Below, in pieces: positions 43,601 to 58,600 of a DNA stretch of 64,000 nt. Every line of letters begins with the position of its first letter. Position 1 is the stretch's first letter. A model generated the notes under the pieces. It searched no databases, had not been told where the DNA came from, and saw nothing but the letters and a program-made list of their open reading frames with translations. The stretch lies in assembly GCA_023014485.1 (NCBI GenBank), contig JAJOZX010005525.1, forward strand, positions 253,077 to 317,076. Reading direction: 5' to 3'. The stretch comes from Bathynomus jamesi. Its lineage: Eukaryota; Arthropoda; Malacostraca; Isopoda; Cirolanidae. The position numbers were made by a program, and so were the translations under genes.

Positions 43601-45675
43601 GCCATAGATGAATTTCGACCAAGAATAAAAAGTTATTGAAATGGAAGGAAAGCATTTCGAACAATCTTTTCTTTTAATAATTTCAGGTAAATTTTACATT
43701 AAAAATTATTTTTATATAATAAAAAAAATATTAAAAAGGTTTTAATAATTTTTGCATGTTAAGTAGAGAAATCATACTCTTTCGTTGAATGTTGATAGAA
43801 TTTGAATTATTTTATATTTTGAAACACAATTAATTAAATTCGACCAACACAATTACTCATATTCATCGAATAAAAAAAAATATAAAAAATATAAAAATTG
43901 AAAATAGAAATCAATTATAAACTATAATGAACTAAACATATACTGTAATATAACAAAAACACTTAACCTAAATTGAGGTTATGTTCCATCGTACCAAAGA
44001 GGAATTAACCATGGTTGAACCATTTCTCTGGTTGACACGGTTCAACTAGGGTTGGGGGTGTTAAAATAAAATAAAAAGACAAAGTTTGGAGTACGACATT
44101 CGGGGAATTGAGTGACTAAGCAGGGGGTATAAGTCTGAAATTGACAATACGTCTTTCGTGAGCACTTTGCTCTTTAAAAAAAGATTGCTTTCACACTACT
44201 TTCAACAAAAATTAAAAGAGTTGAAACAAAACGAAGGGACGGTATGTTCCTCAGCATAGTAATTTAAAAGGAGTCATTGGGACAAGATCAATTAATTAAT
44301 TATTACACAACTATTATTATCACGTATACATTACAATGATTATCAAAGTCATTACAAACAATTGTAAAAACTGTTTTGGTTACAAACAATAAAATGTCAT
44401 TTTACCTATATATTTATATACGCAACAATGGCATGAAAAAGAAAAGACAAATCGGTCCATTTCCTTCTTACAACAAAACAAAGAAAGGTTAACTAAAGAC
44501 GCAACCCGGTCAATTCAGGTTGAATTAAATTCTCTTTTTCAACACAAAAAAAGGTTGAATTAAATTCTTAAATTACATTTTCTTAAATTAAATTCTCTTA
44601 AATTACAAAGAAAAAGTTGAATTCAATTGATTGCATTGAAAACTGACTTGGGACTCGAAATAAAAATGACTTGGGACTCGAAATAAAAATGACTTGGGAC
44701 TCGAAATAAAAATGACTTGGGACTCGAAATAAAAATGACTTGGAATAAAACTGACTTGGAATAAAACTGTCTGACTTGAACTCTATCAAGTATTCTGAAA
44801 CTAACTTGAACTCTATCAAGTATTCTGAAACTAACTTGAACTCTATCAAGTATTCTGAAACTAACTTGAACTCTTATCAAGTATTCTGAAACTAACTTGA
44901 ACTCTTATCAAGTATTCTGAAACTAACTTGAACTCTTATCAAGTATTCTGAAACTAACTTGAACTCTTATCAAGTATTCTGAAACTAACTTGAAACTGTT
45001 TTCAAGTATCTCTATAACTCTCTCTTTCTTAATTTGCAAGTCAATTTAATTCAATAATTTGAAAAAATTTGCAAACAAAAATATAAAATGTAAACAACAT
45101 TTCATTCTAATGTACGCGAAGGTACATAAAATAAATTATTCTATACTGAATATAATAGTGACAATTAACTCTGTGACAATTAACTCTGTGACAATTAACT
45201 TCTGTGAAAATTAGTTTCACTAAAAAAAAAATGTATCACTGGTGTCCGAAGTGTTCACTGTGTTTTGTGTTAATTCTGGCTCCATACTAAATATTAACTG
45301 TTAATAGTACTGACTTTTCAAATGTTTTAGAGATTATTTAAAACAGAGTTTTGTACTTAACAAGATTCCTACGGCGAAATCCTTAGAGACGTGTCCTGAA
45401 GACGTGTCTTGCTGACTACTTCTTGGATGAAAACTAGGCGTGGAGAACTTGGAGTCGTGACACACCGGTTCAAGGGTGGATGTTACGAACTGGAAGTCGT
45501 GACACGCCGGTCAAATGGTGGGTCGCCACTTGTTAAAATCCTCTCTCTTAAAATCCTCTTCTTAAAATCTTCTTCTTAAAATATTCTTCTTCTTAAAATA
45601 TTCTTCTTCTTAAAATATTCTTCTTAAAATCTTCTTCTTAAAATATTCTTCTAATCCTGGGCAGGGTCGTCAGAC
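40671..45675 (+). repeat. Array unit 4 (5005 bp)
   Basis: Nearly identical to unit 3, with 7 copies of the 30-bp repeat. A small TA-run change near 42980 alters the short frame found there in units 1-3. Confidence 0.95.
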
Positions 45676-48600
45676 TGTTAACCCCTCCGTCTATGGCCTG
45701 GGGTGGTTCGGAGTCGACGGGGGTTCTGGTTAGGAGGCAGCAACGGATCTGTTACTTGCAGTAGTTTCTTCTATACTACTCTCCGAGTTCTTCTTTAGTG
45801 GCTCGGAGGATTGAGAGGCTTATTAAATTTTTTTGAGGTTTCTCCCCGATTCTTCTTGTAACTTATCGGGAGATTCTAATGACTAAGTTTTCTGAAGAGA
45901 GCACGGCTCGAAGGAGAAGTAAAGACTTTTTCTTACTGGTTTTACTCCTAAAACTGTTACAGGTAATGCTCAGCCTCGTAGTTGGAATCAGAATAAACAT
46001 GGAAGAAATTGGGGGGTTTATATACCCCGATTCTACTAACATCATCATTATTAAATGTTGAAGAGGCTGCATTATTTTTGCACAATATTTGAAAATAAAG
46101 TAAATCTTTTAGCTGTGTTAAGGTTTAAACGAATAAACAAGATATTTGAAGATTAAGCCATATTTTTATATTAAATTGCATATTTTCAGATCTGATGTTA
46201 TCATGATCTGCCAAGTTAACTAAAAGTGGAAATTGAACTATGCATCTTTACACAAAAATATGCATATGAGTAAAAATTAAAGTTTTAAGATTTACAATTA
46301 AATGCTTAGGCAAGACATGACTTCATCTTTTATAACGAAGAAAGAATGTATACAAAACATGACATGGCAAAAGTTACTCAGGATTCATTATTAAGCTAAA
46401 TCTAAAAAAATGATTATGAGATTTTAAAAAACAACAGGTCATCAATTATTTGGCAAAGTAGAAAGCACATCAAAATTTATCCAACGGAAAAAATAATAAT
46501 AAAAAAATAACAGTATCGCCGATTCTACATTCCTTACGGCGACATAATGTCGGGTCGGACATTGAGTACATTGTAATTTTGGTCTACTGTAACTATGATT
46601 GTAATTACCAATTCATTTATTATCGTTAACTACAATTCCATTAAAGTACATTGACTACGTCATTTAGTACATTACATCATTAAGTAGTTTCATTAAAGTA
46701 CATTACATTATTTAAATTAAAGTATTACAGTTAATTATAATTAAACAGTTACTATAACTTTGTTTTGTTACAGTTTCATATTAATAGACAATTGAGATGT
46801 TAGAAATATAATACAAAGTACATGGGACCATACGGTATGGAGAATATGGTTGAATAATAATTTTATACATAACATATAAATAATGACTTATATAGAGTGT
46901 ACAGTTTTTATTATGATGTTAAAGAATTTTCATACATTGAATACTAGAGATATGATGAAGGGAAATTAATGACGGGAAATGTGACGTCATAGTTATTGAA
47001 TTTGTACGTATAGTACAAATCATTATTAGGAAGATTTACAAGAACGAATTAGAGACAAAGAGTGGGTATTAATGGCTAAGAAGTACAACTACGAGTTCCA
47101 ATCCTGTTATATGCAATGTGTATGCATAATCTAGGGTCGAGGGTGAGAGCAAGACAATTCATAGTTAATTATAACTTCTATAACAAATGGAAAATGGATA
47201 ATGAATACGACTAAACCATAGAAATGGTAGATCGTAAGGTTATGACACAAACAAAAGTAGAAAGCTACATGTAAAATTATTATCCAAACTCGCGTTAAGC
47301 GATTTGGTTCTTATGTAAAAATGAATATTGATTATTCATTGTTCATTTTTACATTGCTCTCCCTTTAAAATGATATTTATACAATAATATAATAAAATTA
47401 ATACAATACAATACAATTGAGAAAATAACATCGTAACTAATTCAAGTTAGGTGACGAATTTTTCTTTACATTACAAGTTTTATACAGAACAAGTGAGTTA
47501 TTATGCTTAGAGTTATTATAAAGTTATTATAAAATATAAAAAATTCAAAGATTAATACTTAATTTAGACAAACAATAAGTTAGACAAACAATGATATGGT
47601 TAAAAAATTTATTTTTCTGTGGGACAAATTACATACATAATGAATAGTAGATAAAAGGGAAAAACGTAAATCGTACAATCTATAAACTATTTTATGACTA
47701 GTGTAGGTAAAAATAGAATTACGTAATGGATGATGTATAGACCTGTGGTCTAGTGCGTATTTTTGTGTACTAGGTACAAAGTGTGTATCTTACAATTTCG
47801 AGGGACAGATTAGCTGAGAGGATTGTTAAATTAACTGAATAAATGCATAAGCAAGATATATAGAAAGCAAAAATGGTTAAGACTAAATTACATAGTTAGC
47901 ACTTACGCGCAATGAAATAGTTTATTGTGATATCCAATGATTTTAGCATAAGGTTTGTATATATAGTATATGTACAGTAGTGTGCATACATGCATTTTTA
48001 TTGACTGTTGTAGGTACAAATCGAATTACGTAGTGGATGATGTATAGACCTGTGGTCAAATGTGTATTTGTGTGTATTAGGTACAAAGTGTGTATCTTAT
48101 AATTTCGAGAGACAGATTAGCTGAGAGGATTGTTAAATTAACTGAATAAATGCATGAGCGAGAATTATATATAGTAAGCAATAATTATGATGTATTATAA
48201 TGATGATGTTTGCATACGAGTTTTAATGCAAAAGTGACTGGACGGAATATGTGTCAAAAGTAATAAAATTCAATTAGGATTATAGATTTTACATAATCAG
48301 TTACACGTATAAGGTAATTAAAAAAAACGTACTTAGAAGAACTTACAATTAATGAAAGTAAATCTCACGGTTTTAAAATTGAATTTTGAAGATGGAATTA
48401 AATTCGACTAGTAACATTCCTAGCTATATATGAACTATATAACCATTAACATTAACCAGAAGTATCGGTACGATAATTGAATTAAGAAAATTAAGAATAC
48501 AGATTAAAAATAGAAATCAATTATGCATTTCAACGAGCTAAACATAATTTTATAATATTTAAAAAAAATAAAAGTAAATCGAGCCATAGATGAATTTCGA

Positions 48601-50655
48601 CCAAGAATAAAAAGTTATTGAAATGGAAGGAAAGCATTTCGAACAATCTTTTCTTTTAATAATTTCAGGTAAATTTTACATTAAAATTATTTTTATATAA
48701 TAAAAAAAAATATTAAAAAGGTTTTAATAATTTTTGCATGTTAAGTAGAGAAATCATACTCTTTCGTTGAATGTTGATAGAATTTGAATTATTTTATATT
48801 TTGAAACACAATTAATTAAATTCGACCAACACAATTACTCATATTCATCGAATAAAAAAAAAATATAAAAAATATAAAAATTGAAAATAGAAATCAATTA
48901 TAAACTATAATGAACTAAACATATACTGTAATATAACAAAAACACTTAACCTAAATTGAGGTTATGTTCCATCGTACCAAAGAGGAATTAACCATGGTTG
49001 AACCATTTTCTGGTTGACACGGTTCAACTAGGGTTGGGGGTGTTAAAATAAAATAAAAAGACAAAGTTTGGAGTACGACATTCGGGGGAATTGAGTGACT
49101 AAGCAGGGGGTATAAGTCTGAAATTGACAATACGTCTTTCGTGAGCACTTTGCTCTTTAAAAAAAGATTGCTTTCACACTACTTTCAACAAAATTAAAAG
49201 AGTTGAAACAAAACGAAGGGACGGTATGTTCCTCAGCATAGTAATTTAAAAGGAGTCATTGGGACAAGATCAATTAATTAATTATTACACAACTATTATT
49301 ATCACGTATACATTACAATGATTATCAAAGTCATTACAAACAATTGTAAAAACTGTTTTGGTTACAAACAATAAAATGTCATTTACCTATATATTTATAT
49401 ACGCAACAATGGCATGAAAAAGAAAAGACAAATCGGTCCATTTCCTTCTTACAACAAAACAAAAGAAAGGTTAACTAAAGACGCAACCCGGTCAATTCAG
49501 GTTGAATTAAATTCTCTTTTTCAACACAAAAAAAGGTTGAATTAAATTCTTAAATTACATTTTCTTAAATTAAATTCTCTTAAATTACAAAGAAAAAGTT
49601 GAATTCAATTGATTGCATTGAAAACTGACTTGGGACTCGAAATAAAAATGACTTGGGACTCGAAATAAAAATGACTTGGGACTCGAAATAAAAATGACTT
49701 GGGACTCGAAATAAAAATGACTTGGAAAAAACTGACTTGGAATAAAACTGTGACTTGAACTCTATCAAGTATCTGAAACTAACTTGAACTCTATCAAGTA
49801 TTCTGAAACTAACTTGAACTCTATCAAGTATTCTGAAACTAACTTGAATCTTATCAAGTATTCTGAAACTAACTTGAACTCTATCAAGTATTCTGAAACT
49901 AACTTGAACTCTTATCAAGTATTCTGAAACTAACTTGAACTCTTATCAAGTATTCTGAAACTAACTTGAAACTGTTTTTCAAGTATCTCTATAACTCTCC
50001 TTTCTTAATTTGCAAGTCAATTTAATTCAATAATTTGAAAAAATTTGCAAACAAAAATATAAAATGTAAACAACATTTCATTCTAATGTACGCGAAGGTA
50101 CATAAAATAAAATTATTCTATAACTGAATATAATAGTGACAATTAACTCTGTGACAATTAATTAACTCTGTGACAATTAACTTCTGTGAAAATTAGTTCA
50201 CTAAAAAAAAAAATGTATCACTGGTGTCCGAAGTGTTCACTGTGTTTTGTGTTAATTCTGGCTCCATACTAAATATTAACTGTTAATAGTACTGACTTTT
50301 CAAATGTTTTAGAGATTGTTAAAACAGAGTTTTGTACTTAACAAGATTCCTACGGCGAAATCCTAGAGACGTGTCCTGAAGACGTGTCTTGCTGACTACT
50401 TCTTCTTGGTGAAAAACTAGGCGTGGAGAATTGGAGTCGTGACACACCGGTTCAAGGTGGATGTTACGAACTGGAAGTCTGACACGCGGTCAAATGGTGG
50501 GTCGCCACTTGTTAAAATCCTCTTCTTAAAAATCCTCTTCTTAAAATCTCTTTCTTAAAATATTCTTCTTCTTAAAATATTCTTCTTCTTAAAATATTCT
50601 TCTTAAAATCTTATTCTTAAAATATTCTTCTAATCCTGGGGCAGGTCGTCAGAAC
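45676..50655 (+). repeat. Array unit 5 (4980 bp), indel-rich
   Basis: Colinear, but with numerous one-base gains and losses, concentrated around 45690-48000 and 49700-50655, many in homopolymers. Confidence 0.95.
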
Positions 50656-53600
50656 TGTTAACCCTCCGTCTATGGCCCCTGGGTGGTTCGGAGTGACGGG
50701 GGTTCTGGTTAGGAGGCAGTAAAACGGATCTGTACTTGCAGAGTTTCTTCTATATACTCTCCGAGTTTTCTTTAGTGGCTCGGAGGATTCTGAGAGGCTT
50801 ATTAAATTTTTTGAGGTTTCTCCCCGATTCTTCTTGGTAACCTATCGGGAGATTCTAATGACTAAGTTTTCTGAAGAGACGCACGGCTCGAAGGAGAAGA
50901 TAAAGACTTTTTCTACTGTGTTTTACTCTAAAACTGTTACAGGTAATGCACAGCCTCGTAGTTGGAATCAGAATAAACATGGAAGAAATTGGTGGGGTTT
51001 ATATACCCCGATTCTACTAACATCATTATTAAATGTTGAAGAGGCTGCATTATTTTGCACAATATTTGAAAATAAAGTAAATCTTGCTAGTGTGTTAAGG
51101 TTTAAACGAATAAACAAGATATTTGAAGATTAAGCCCAATATTTTTATCTTAAATTGCATATTTTCAGATCTGATGTTATCATGATCTGCCAGTTAACTA
51201 AAAGTGGAAATTGAAACTAGCATCTTTACACATAAAATATGAATATGAGTAAAAATTAAAGGTTTAAAGATTTACAATTAAATGCTTAGGCAAGACATGA
51301 CTTCATCTTTTATAACGAAGAAAGAATGTATAAAAACATGACATGGCAAAGTTACTCAGGATCATTATTAAGCTAAATCTAAAAAAATGATTATGAGATT
51401 TAAAAAACAACAGGCATCAATTATTGGCAAAGTAGAAAGCACATCAAAATTTATTCACAACGGAAAAATAATAATAAAAAAAAAAAACAGTATCGCCGAT
51501 TCTACATTCCTTACGGCGGGACATAATGTCGGGTCGGACATTGAGTACATTGTAATTTTGGTCTACTGTAACTATGATTGTAATACAAATGCATTTATTA
51601 TCGTTAACTACAATTCCATTAAAGTACATTGACTACGTCAGTTAGTACATTACATCATTAAGTAGTTTCATTAAAGTACATTACATTATATTAAATTAAA
51701 GTATTACAGTTAATTATAATTAAACAGTTACTATAACTTTGTTTTGTTACAGTGTTTCATATTAATAGACAATTGAGATGTTAGAAATATAATACAAAGT
51801 ACATGGGCACATACGGTATGGATGAATATGGTTGAATAATAATATTTATACTACATAACATATAAATAATGACTTCTATAGAGTGTACAGTTTTTATTAT
51901 GATGTTAAAGAATTTTCATACATTGAATACTAGAGATATGATGAAGGGAAATTAATGACGGGAAAATGTGACGTCATAGTTATTGAATTTGTACGTATAG
52001 TACAAATCATTATTAGGAAGATTTACAAGAACGAATTAGAGACAAAGAGTGGGTATTAATGGCTAAGAAGTACAACTACGAGTTCCAATCCTGTTATATG
52101 CAATGTGTATGCATAATCTAGGGTCGAGGGTGAGAGGCAAGACAATTCATAGTTAATTATAACTTCTATAACAAATGGAAAATGGATAATGATACGACTA
52201 AACCATAGAAATGGTAGATCGTAAGGTTATGACACAAACAAAAGTAGAAAGCTACAAGTAAAATTATTATCCAAACTCGCGTTAAGCGATTTTGGTTCTT
52301 ATGTAAAAATGAATATTGATTATTCATTGTTCATTTTTTACATTGCTCTCCCCTTTAAAATGATATTTATACAATAATATAATAAAATTAATACAATACA
52401 ATACAATTGAGAAAATAACATCGTAACTAATTCAAGTTAGGTGACGAATTTTTCTTTACATTACAAGTTTTATACAGAACAAGTGAGTTATTATGCTTAG
52501 AGTTATTATAAAGTTATTATAAAATATAAAAAATTCAAAGATTAATACTTTAATTTAGACAAACAATTAAGTTAGACAAACAATGATATGGTTAAAAAAA
52601 TTTATTTTTCTGTGGGACAAATTACATACATAATGAATAGTAGATAAAAGGGAAAAACGTAAATCGTACAATCTATAAACTAATTTTTATTGACTAGTGT
52701 AGGTAAAAATAGAATTACGTAATGGATGATGTATAGACCTGTGGTCTAGTGCGTATTTTTGTGTACTAGGTACAAAGTGTGTATCTTACAATTTCGAGGG
52801 ACAGATTAGCTGAGAGGATTGTTAAATTAACTGAATAAATGCATAAGCAAGATATATTAGAAAGCAAAAATGGTTAAGACTAAATTACATAGTTAGCACT
52901 TACGCGCAATGAAATAGTTTATTGTGATATCCAATGATTTTAGCATAAGGTTTGTATATATAGTATATGTAGTGTGCATACATGCATTTTTATTGACTGT
53001 TGTAGGTACAAATCGAATTACGTAGTGGATGATGTATAGACCTGTGGTCAAATGTGTATTTGTGTGTATTAGGTACAAAGTGTGTATCTTATAATTTCGA
53101 GAGACAGATTAGCTGAGAGGATTGTTAAATTAACTGAATAAATGCATGAGCGAGAATTTATATATAGTAAGCAATAATTATGATGTATTATAATGATGAT
53201 GTTTGCATACGAGTTTTAATGCAAAAGTGACTGGACGGAATATGTGTCAAAAGTAATAAAATTCAATTAGGATTATAGATTTTACATAATCAGTTACACG
53301 TATAAGGTAATTAAAAAAAACGTACTTAGAAGAACTTACAATTAATGAAAGTAAATCTCACGGTTTTAAAATTGAATTTTGAAGATGGAATTAAATTCGA
53401 CTAGTAACATTCCTAGCTATATATGAACTATATAACCATTAACATTAACCAGAAGTATCGGTACGATAATTGAATTAAGAAAATTAAGAATACAGATTAA
53501 AAATAGAAATCAATTATGCATTTCAACGAGCTAAACATAATTTTATAATATTTAAAAAAAATAAAAGTAAATCGAGCCATAGATGAATTTCGACCAAGAA

Positions 53601-55654
53601 TAAAAAGTTATTGAAATGGAAGGAAAGCATTTCGAACAATCTTTTCTTTTAATAATTTCAGGTAAATTTTACATTAAAAATTATTTTTATATAATAAAAA
53701 AAAATATTAAAAAGGTTTTAATAATTTTTGCATGTTAAGTAGAGAAATCATACTCTTTCGTTGAATGTTGATAGAATTTGAATTATTTTATATTTTGAAA
53801 CACAATTAATTAAATTCGACCAACACAATTACTCATATTCATCGAATAAAAAAAAATATAAAAAATATAAAAATTGAAAATAGAAATCAATTATAAACTA
53901 TAATGAACTAAACATATACTGTAATATAACAAAAACACTTAACCTAAATTGAGGTTATGTTCCATCGTACCAAAGAGGAATTAACCATGGTTGAACCATT
54001 TCTCTGGTTGACACGGTTCAACTAGGGTTGGGGGTGTTAAAATAAAATAAAAAGACAAAGTTTGGAGTACGACATTCGGGGAATTGAGTGACTAAGCAGG
54101 GGGTATAAGTCTGAAATTGACAATACGTCTTTCGTGAGCACTTTGCTCTTTAAAAAAAGATTGCTTTCACACTACTTTCAACAAAAATTAAAAGAGTTGA
54201 AACAAAACGAAGGGACGGTATGTTCCTCAGCATAGTAATTTAAAAGGAGTCATTGGGACAAGATCAATTAATTAATTATTACACAACTATTATTATCACG
54301 TATACATTACAATGATTATCAAAGTCATTACAAACAATTGTAAAAACTGTTTTGGTTACAAACAATAAAATGTCATTTTACCTATATATTTATATACGCA
54401 ACAATGGCATGAAAAAGAAAAGACAAATCGGTCCATTTCCTTCTTACAACAAAACAAAGAAAGGTTAACTAAAGACGCAACCCGGTCAATTCAGGTTGAA
54501 TTAAATTCTCTTTTTCAACACAAAAAAAGGTTGAATTAAATTCTTAAATTACATTTTCTTAAATTAAATTCTCTTAAATTACAAAGAAAAAGTTGAATTC
54601 AATTGATTGCATTGAAAACTGACTTGGGACTCGAAATAAAAATGACTTGGGACTCGAAATAAAAATGACTTGGGACTCGAAATAAAAATGACTTGGGACT
54701 CGAAATAAAAATGACTTGGAATAAAAACTGACTTGGAATAAAACTGTCTGACTTGAACTCTATCAAGTATTCTGAAACTAACTTGAACTCTATCAAGTAT
54801 TCTGAAACTAACTTGAACTCTATCAAGTATTCTGAAACTAACTTGAACTCTTATCAAGTATTCTGAAACTAACTTGAACTCTTATCAAGTATTCTGAAAC
54901 TAACTTGAACTCTTATCAAGTATTCTGAAACTAACTTGAACTCTTATCAAGTATTCTGAAACTAACTTGAAACTGTTTTCAAGTATCTCTATAACTCTCT
55001 CTTTCTTAATTTGCAAGTCAATTTAATTCAATAATTTGAAAAAATTTGCAAACAAAAATATAAAATGTAAACAACATTTCATTCTAATGTACGCGAAGGT
55101 ACATAAAATAAAATTATTCTATACTGAATATAATAGTGACAATTAACTCTGTGACAATTAACTCTGTGACAATTAACTTCTGTGAAAATTAGTTTCACTA
55201 AAAAAAAATGTATCACTGGTGTCCGAAGTGTTCACTGTGTTTTGTGTTAATTCTGGCTCCATACTAAATATTAACTGTTAATAGTACTGACTTTTCAAAT
55301 GTTTTAGAGATTATTTAAAACAGAGTTTTGTACTTAACAAGATTCCTACGGCGAAATCCTTAGAGACGTGTCTGAAGACGTGTCTTGCTGACTACTTCTT
55401 CTTGGATGAAAACTAGGCGTGGAGAACTTGGAGTCGTGACACACCGGTTCAAGGGTGGATGTTACGAACTGGAAGTCGTGACACGCCGGTCAAATGGTGG
55501 GTCGCCACTTGTTAAAATCCTCTTCTTAAAATCCTCTTCTTAAAATCTTCTTCTTAAAATATTCTTCTTCTTAAAATATTCTTCTTCTTAAAATATTCTT
55601 CTTAAAATCTTCTTCTTAAAATATTCTTCTAATCCTGGGGCAGGGTCGTCAGAC
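50656..55654 (+). repeat. Array unit 6 (4999 bp), indel-rich first kilobase
   Basis: The first kilobase (50656-51660) has many small indels. After about 51700 the copy returns to near identity with units 1-4. One chance effect is a 99-codon frame at 50834-51133 that fuses the head region to the mini-ORF. Confidence 0.95.
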
Positions 55655-58600
55655 TGTTAACCCCTCCGTCTATGGCCCTGGGGTGGTTCGGAGTCGACGG
55701 GGTTCTGGTTAGGAGGCAGCAACGGATCTGTTACTTGCAGTAGTTTCTTCTATACTACTCTCCGAGTTCTTCTTTAGTGGCTCGGAGGATTCTGAGAGGC
55801 TTATTAAATTTTTTTGAGGTTTCTCCCCGATTCTTCTTGTAACTTATCGGGAGATTCTAATGACTAAGTTTTCTGAAGAGAGCACGGCTCGAAGGAGAAG
55901 ATAAAGACTTTTTCTTACTGTGTTTTACTCCTAAAACTGTTACAGGTAATGCTCAGCCTCGTAGTTGGAATCAGAATAAACATGGAAGAAATTGGTGGGG
56001 TTTATATACCCGATTCTACTAACATCATCATATTAAATGTTGAAGAGGCTGCATTATTTTTGCACAATATTTGAAAATAAAGTAAATCTTTTAGCTGTGT
56101 TAAGGTTTAAACGAATAAACAAGATATTTGAAGATTAAGCCATATTTTTATCTTAAATTGCATATTTCAGATCTGATGTTATCATGATCTGCCAAGTTAA
56201 CTAAAAGTGGAAATTGAACTATGCATCTTTACACTAAAATATGCATATGAGTAAAAATTAAAGGTTTAAGATTTACAATTAAATGCTTAGGCAAGACATG
56301 ACTTCATCTTTTATAACGAAGAAAGAATGTATACAAAACATGACATGGCAAAAGTTACTCAGGATTCATTATTAAGCTAAATCTAAAAAAATGATTATGA
56401 GATTTTAAAAAACAACAGGTCATCAATTATTTGGCAAAGTAGAAAGCACATCAAAATTTATTCCAACGGAAAAATAATAATAAAAAAAATAACAGTATCG
56501 CCGATTCTACATTCCTTATGGCGACATAATGTCGGGTCGGACATTGAGTACATTGTAATTTTGGTCTACTGTAACTATGATTGTAATTACCAATTCATTT
56601 ATTATCGTTAACTACAATTCCATTAAAGTACATTGACTACGTCATTTAGTACATTACATCATTAAGTACAGTTTCATTAAAGTACATTACATTATATTAA
56701 ATTAAAAGTATTACAGTTAATTATAATTAAACAGTTACTATAACTTTGTTTTGTTACAGTGTTTCATATTAATAGACAATTGAGATGTTAGAAATATAAT
56801 ACAAAGTACATGGGCACATACGGTATGGATGAATATGGTTGAATAATAATATTTATACTACATAACATATAAATAATGACTTTCTATAGAGTGTACAGTT
56901 TTTATTATGATGTTAAAGAATTTTCATACATTGAATACTAGAGATATGATGAAGGAAATTAATGACGGGAAAATGTGACGTCATAGTTGAATTTGTACGT
57001 ATAGTACAAATCATTATTAGGAAGATTTACAAGAACGAATTAGAGACAAAGAGTGGGTATTAATGGCTAAGAAGTACAACTACGAGTTCCAATCCTGTTA
57101 TATGCAATGTGTATGCATATCTAGGGTCGAGGGTGAGAGGCAAGACAATTCATAGTTAATTATAACTTCTATAACAAATGGAAAATGGATAATGGATACG
57201 ACTAAACCATAGAAATGGTAGATCGTAAGGTTATGACACAAACAAAAGTAGAAAGCTACAAGTAAAATTATTATCCAAACTCGCGTTAAGCGATTTTGGT
57301 TCTTATGTAAAAATGAATATTGATTATTCATTGTTCATTTTTTACATTGCCTCACCCCTTTAAAATGATATTTATACAATAATATAATAAAATTAATACA
57401 ATACAATACAATTGAGAAAATAACATCGTAACTAATTCAAGTTAGGTACGAATTTTTCTTTACATTACAAGTTTTATACAGAACAAGTGAGTTATTATGC
57501 TTAGAGTTATTATAAAGTTATTATAAAATAAAAAAATTCAAAGATTAATACTTTAATTTAGACAAACAATTAAGTTAGACAACAATGATATGGTTAAAAA
57601 AATTTATTTTTCTGTGGGACAAATTACATACATAATGAATAGTAGATAAAAGGGAAAAAACGTAATCGTACAATCTATAAACTAATTTTTATTGACTAGT
57701 GTAGGTAAAAATAGAATTACGTAATGGATGATGTATAGACCTGTGGTCTAGTGCGTATTTTTGTGTACTAGGTACAAAGTGTGTATCTTACATTTCGAGG
57801 GACAGATTAGCTGAGAGGATTGTTAAATTAACTGAATAAATGCATAAGCAAGATATATTAGAAAGCAAAAATGGTTAAGACTAAATTACATAGTTAGCAC
57901 TTACGCGCAATGAAATAGTTTATTGTGATATCCAATGATTTTAGCATAAGGTTTGTATATATAGTATATGTAGTAGTGTGCATACATGCATTTTTGATTG
58001 ACTGTTGTAGGTACAAATCGAATTACGTAGTGGATGATGTATAGACCTGTGGTCAAATGTGTATTTGTGTGTATTAGGTACAAAGTGTGTATCTTATAAT
58101 TTCGAGAGACAGATTAGCTGAGAGGATTGTTAAATTAACTGAATAAATGCATGAGCGAGAATTTATATATAGTAAGCAATAATTATGATGTATTATAATG
58201 ATGATGTTTTGCATACGAGTTTTTAATGCAAAAGTGACTGGACGGAATATGTGTCAAAAGTAATAAAATTCAATTAGATTATAGATTTTACATAATCAGT
58301 TACACGTATAAGGTAATTAAAAAAAAAACGTACTTAGAAGAACTTACAATTAATGAAGTAAATCTCACGGTTTTAAAATTGAATTTTGAAGATGGAATTA
58401 AATTCGACTAGTAACATTCCTAGCTATATATGAACTATATAACCATTAACATTAACCAGAATATCGGTACGATAATTGAATTAAGAAAATTAAGAATACA
58501 GATTAAAAATAGAATCAATTATGCATTTCAACGAGCTAACATATTTTTATAATATTTAAAAAAAATAAAAGTAAATCGAGCATAGATGAATTTCGACCAA

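Noticed and set aside
50834..51133. 99-codon plus-strand frame in unit 6
   Set aside because: Created by indels in an error-prone stretch; the same region in other units is split by a stop and an acceptor-like CAG.
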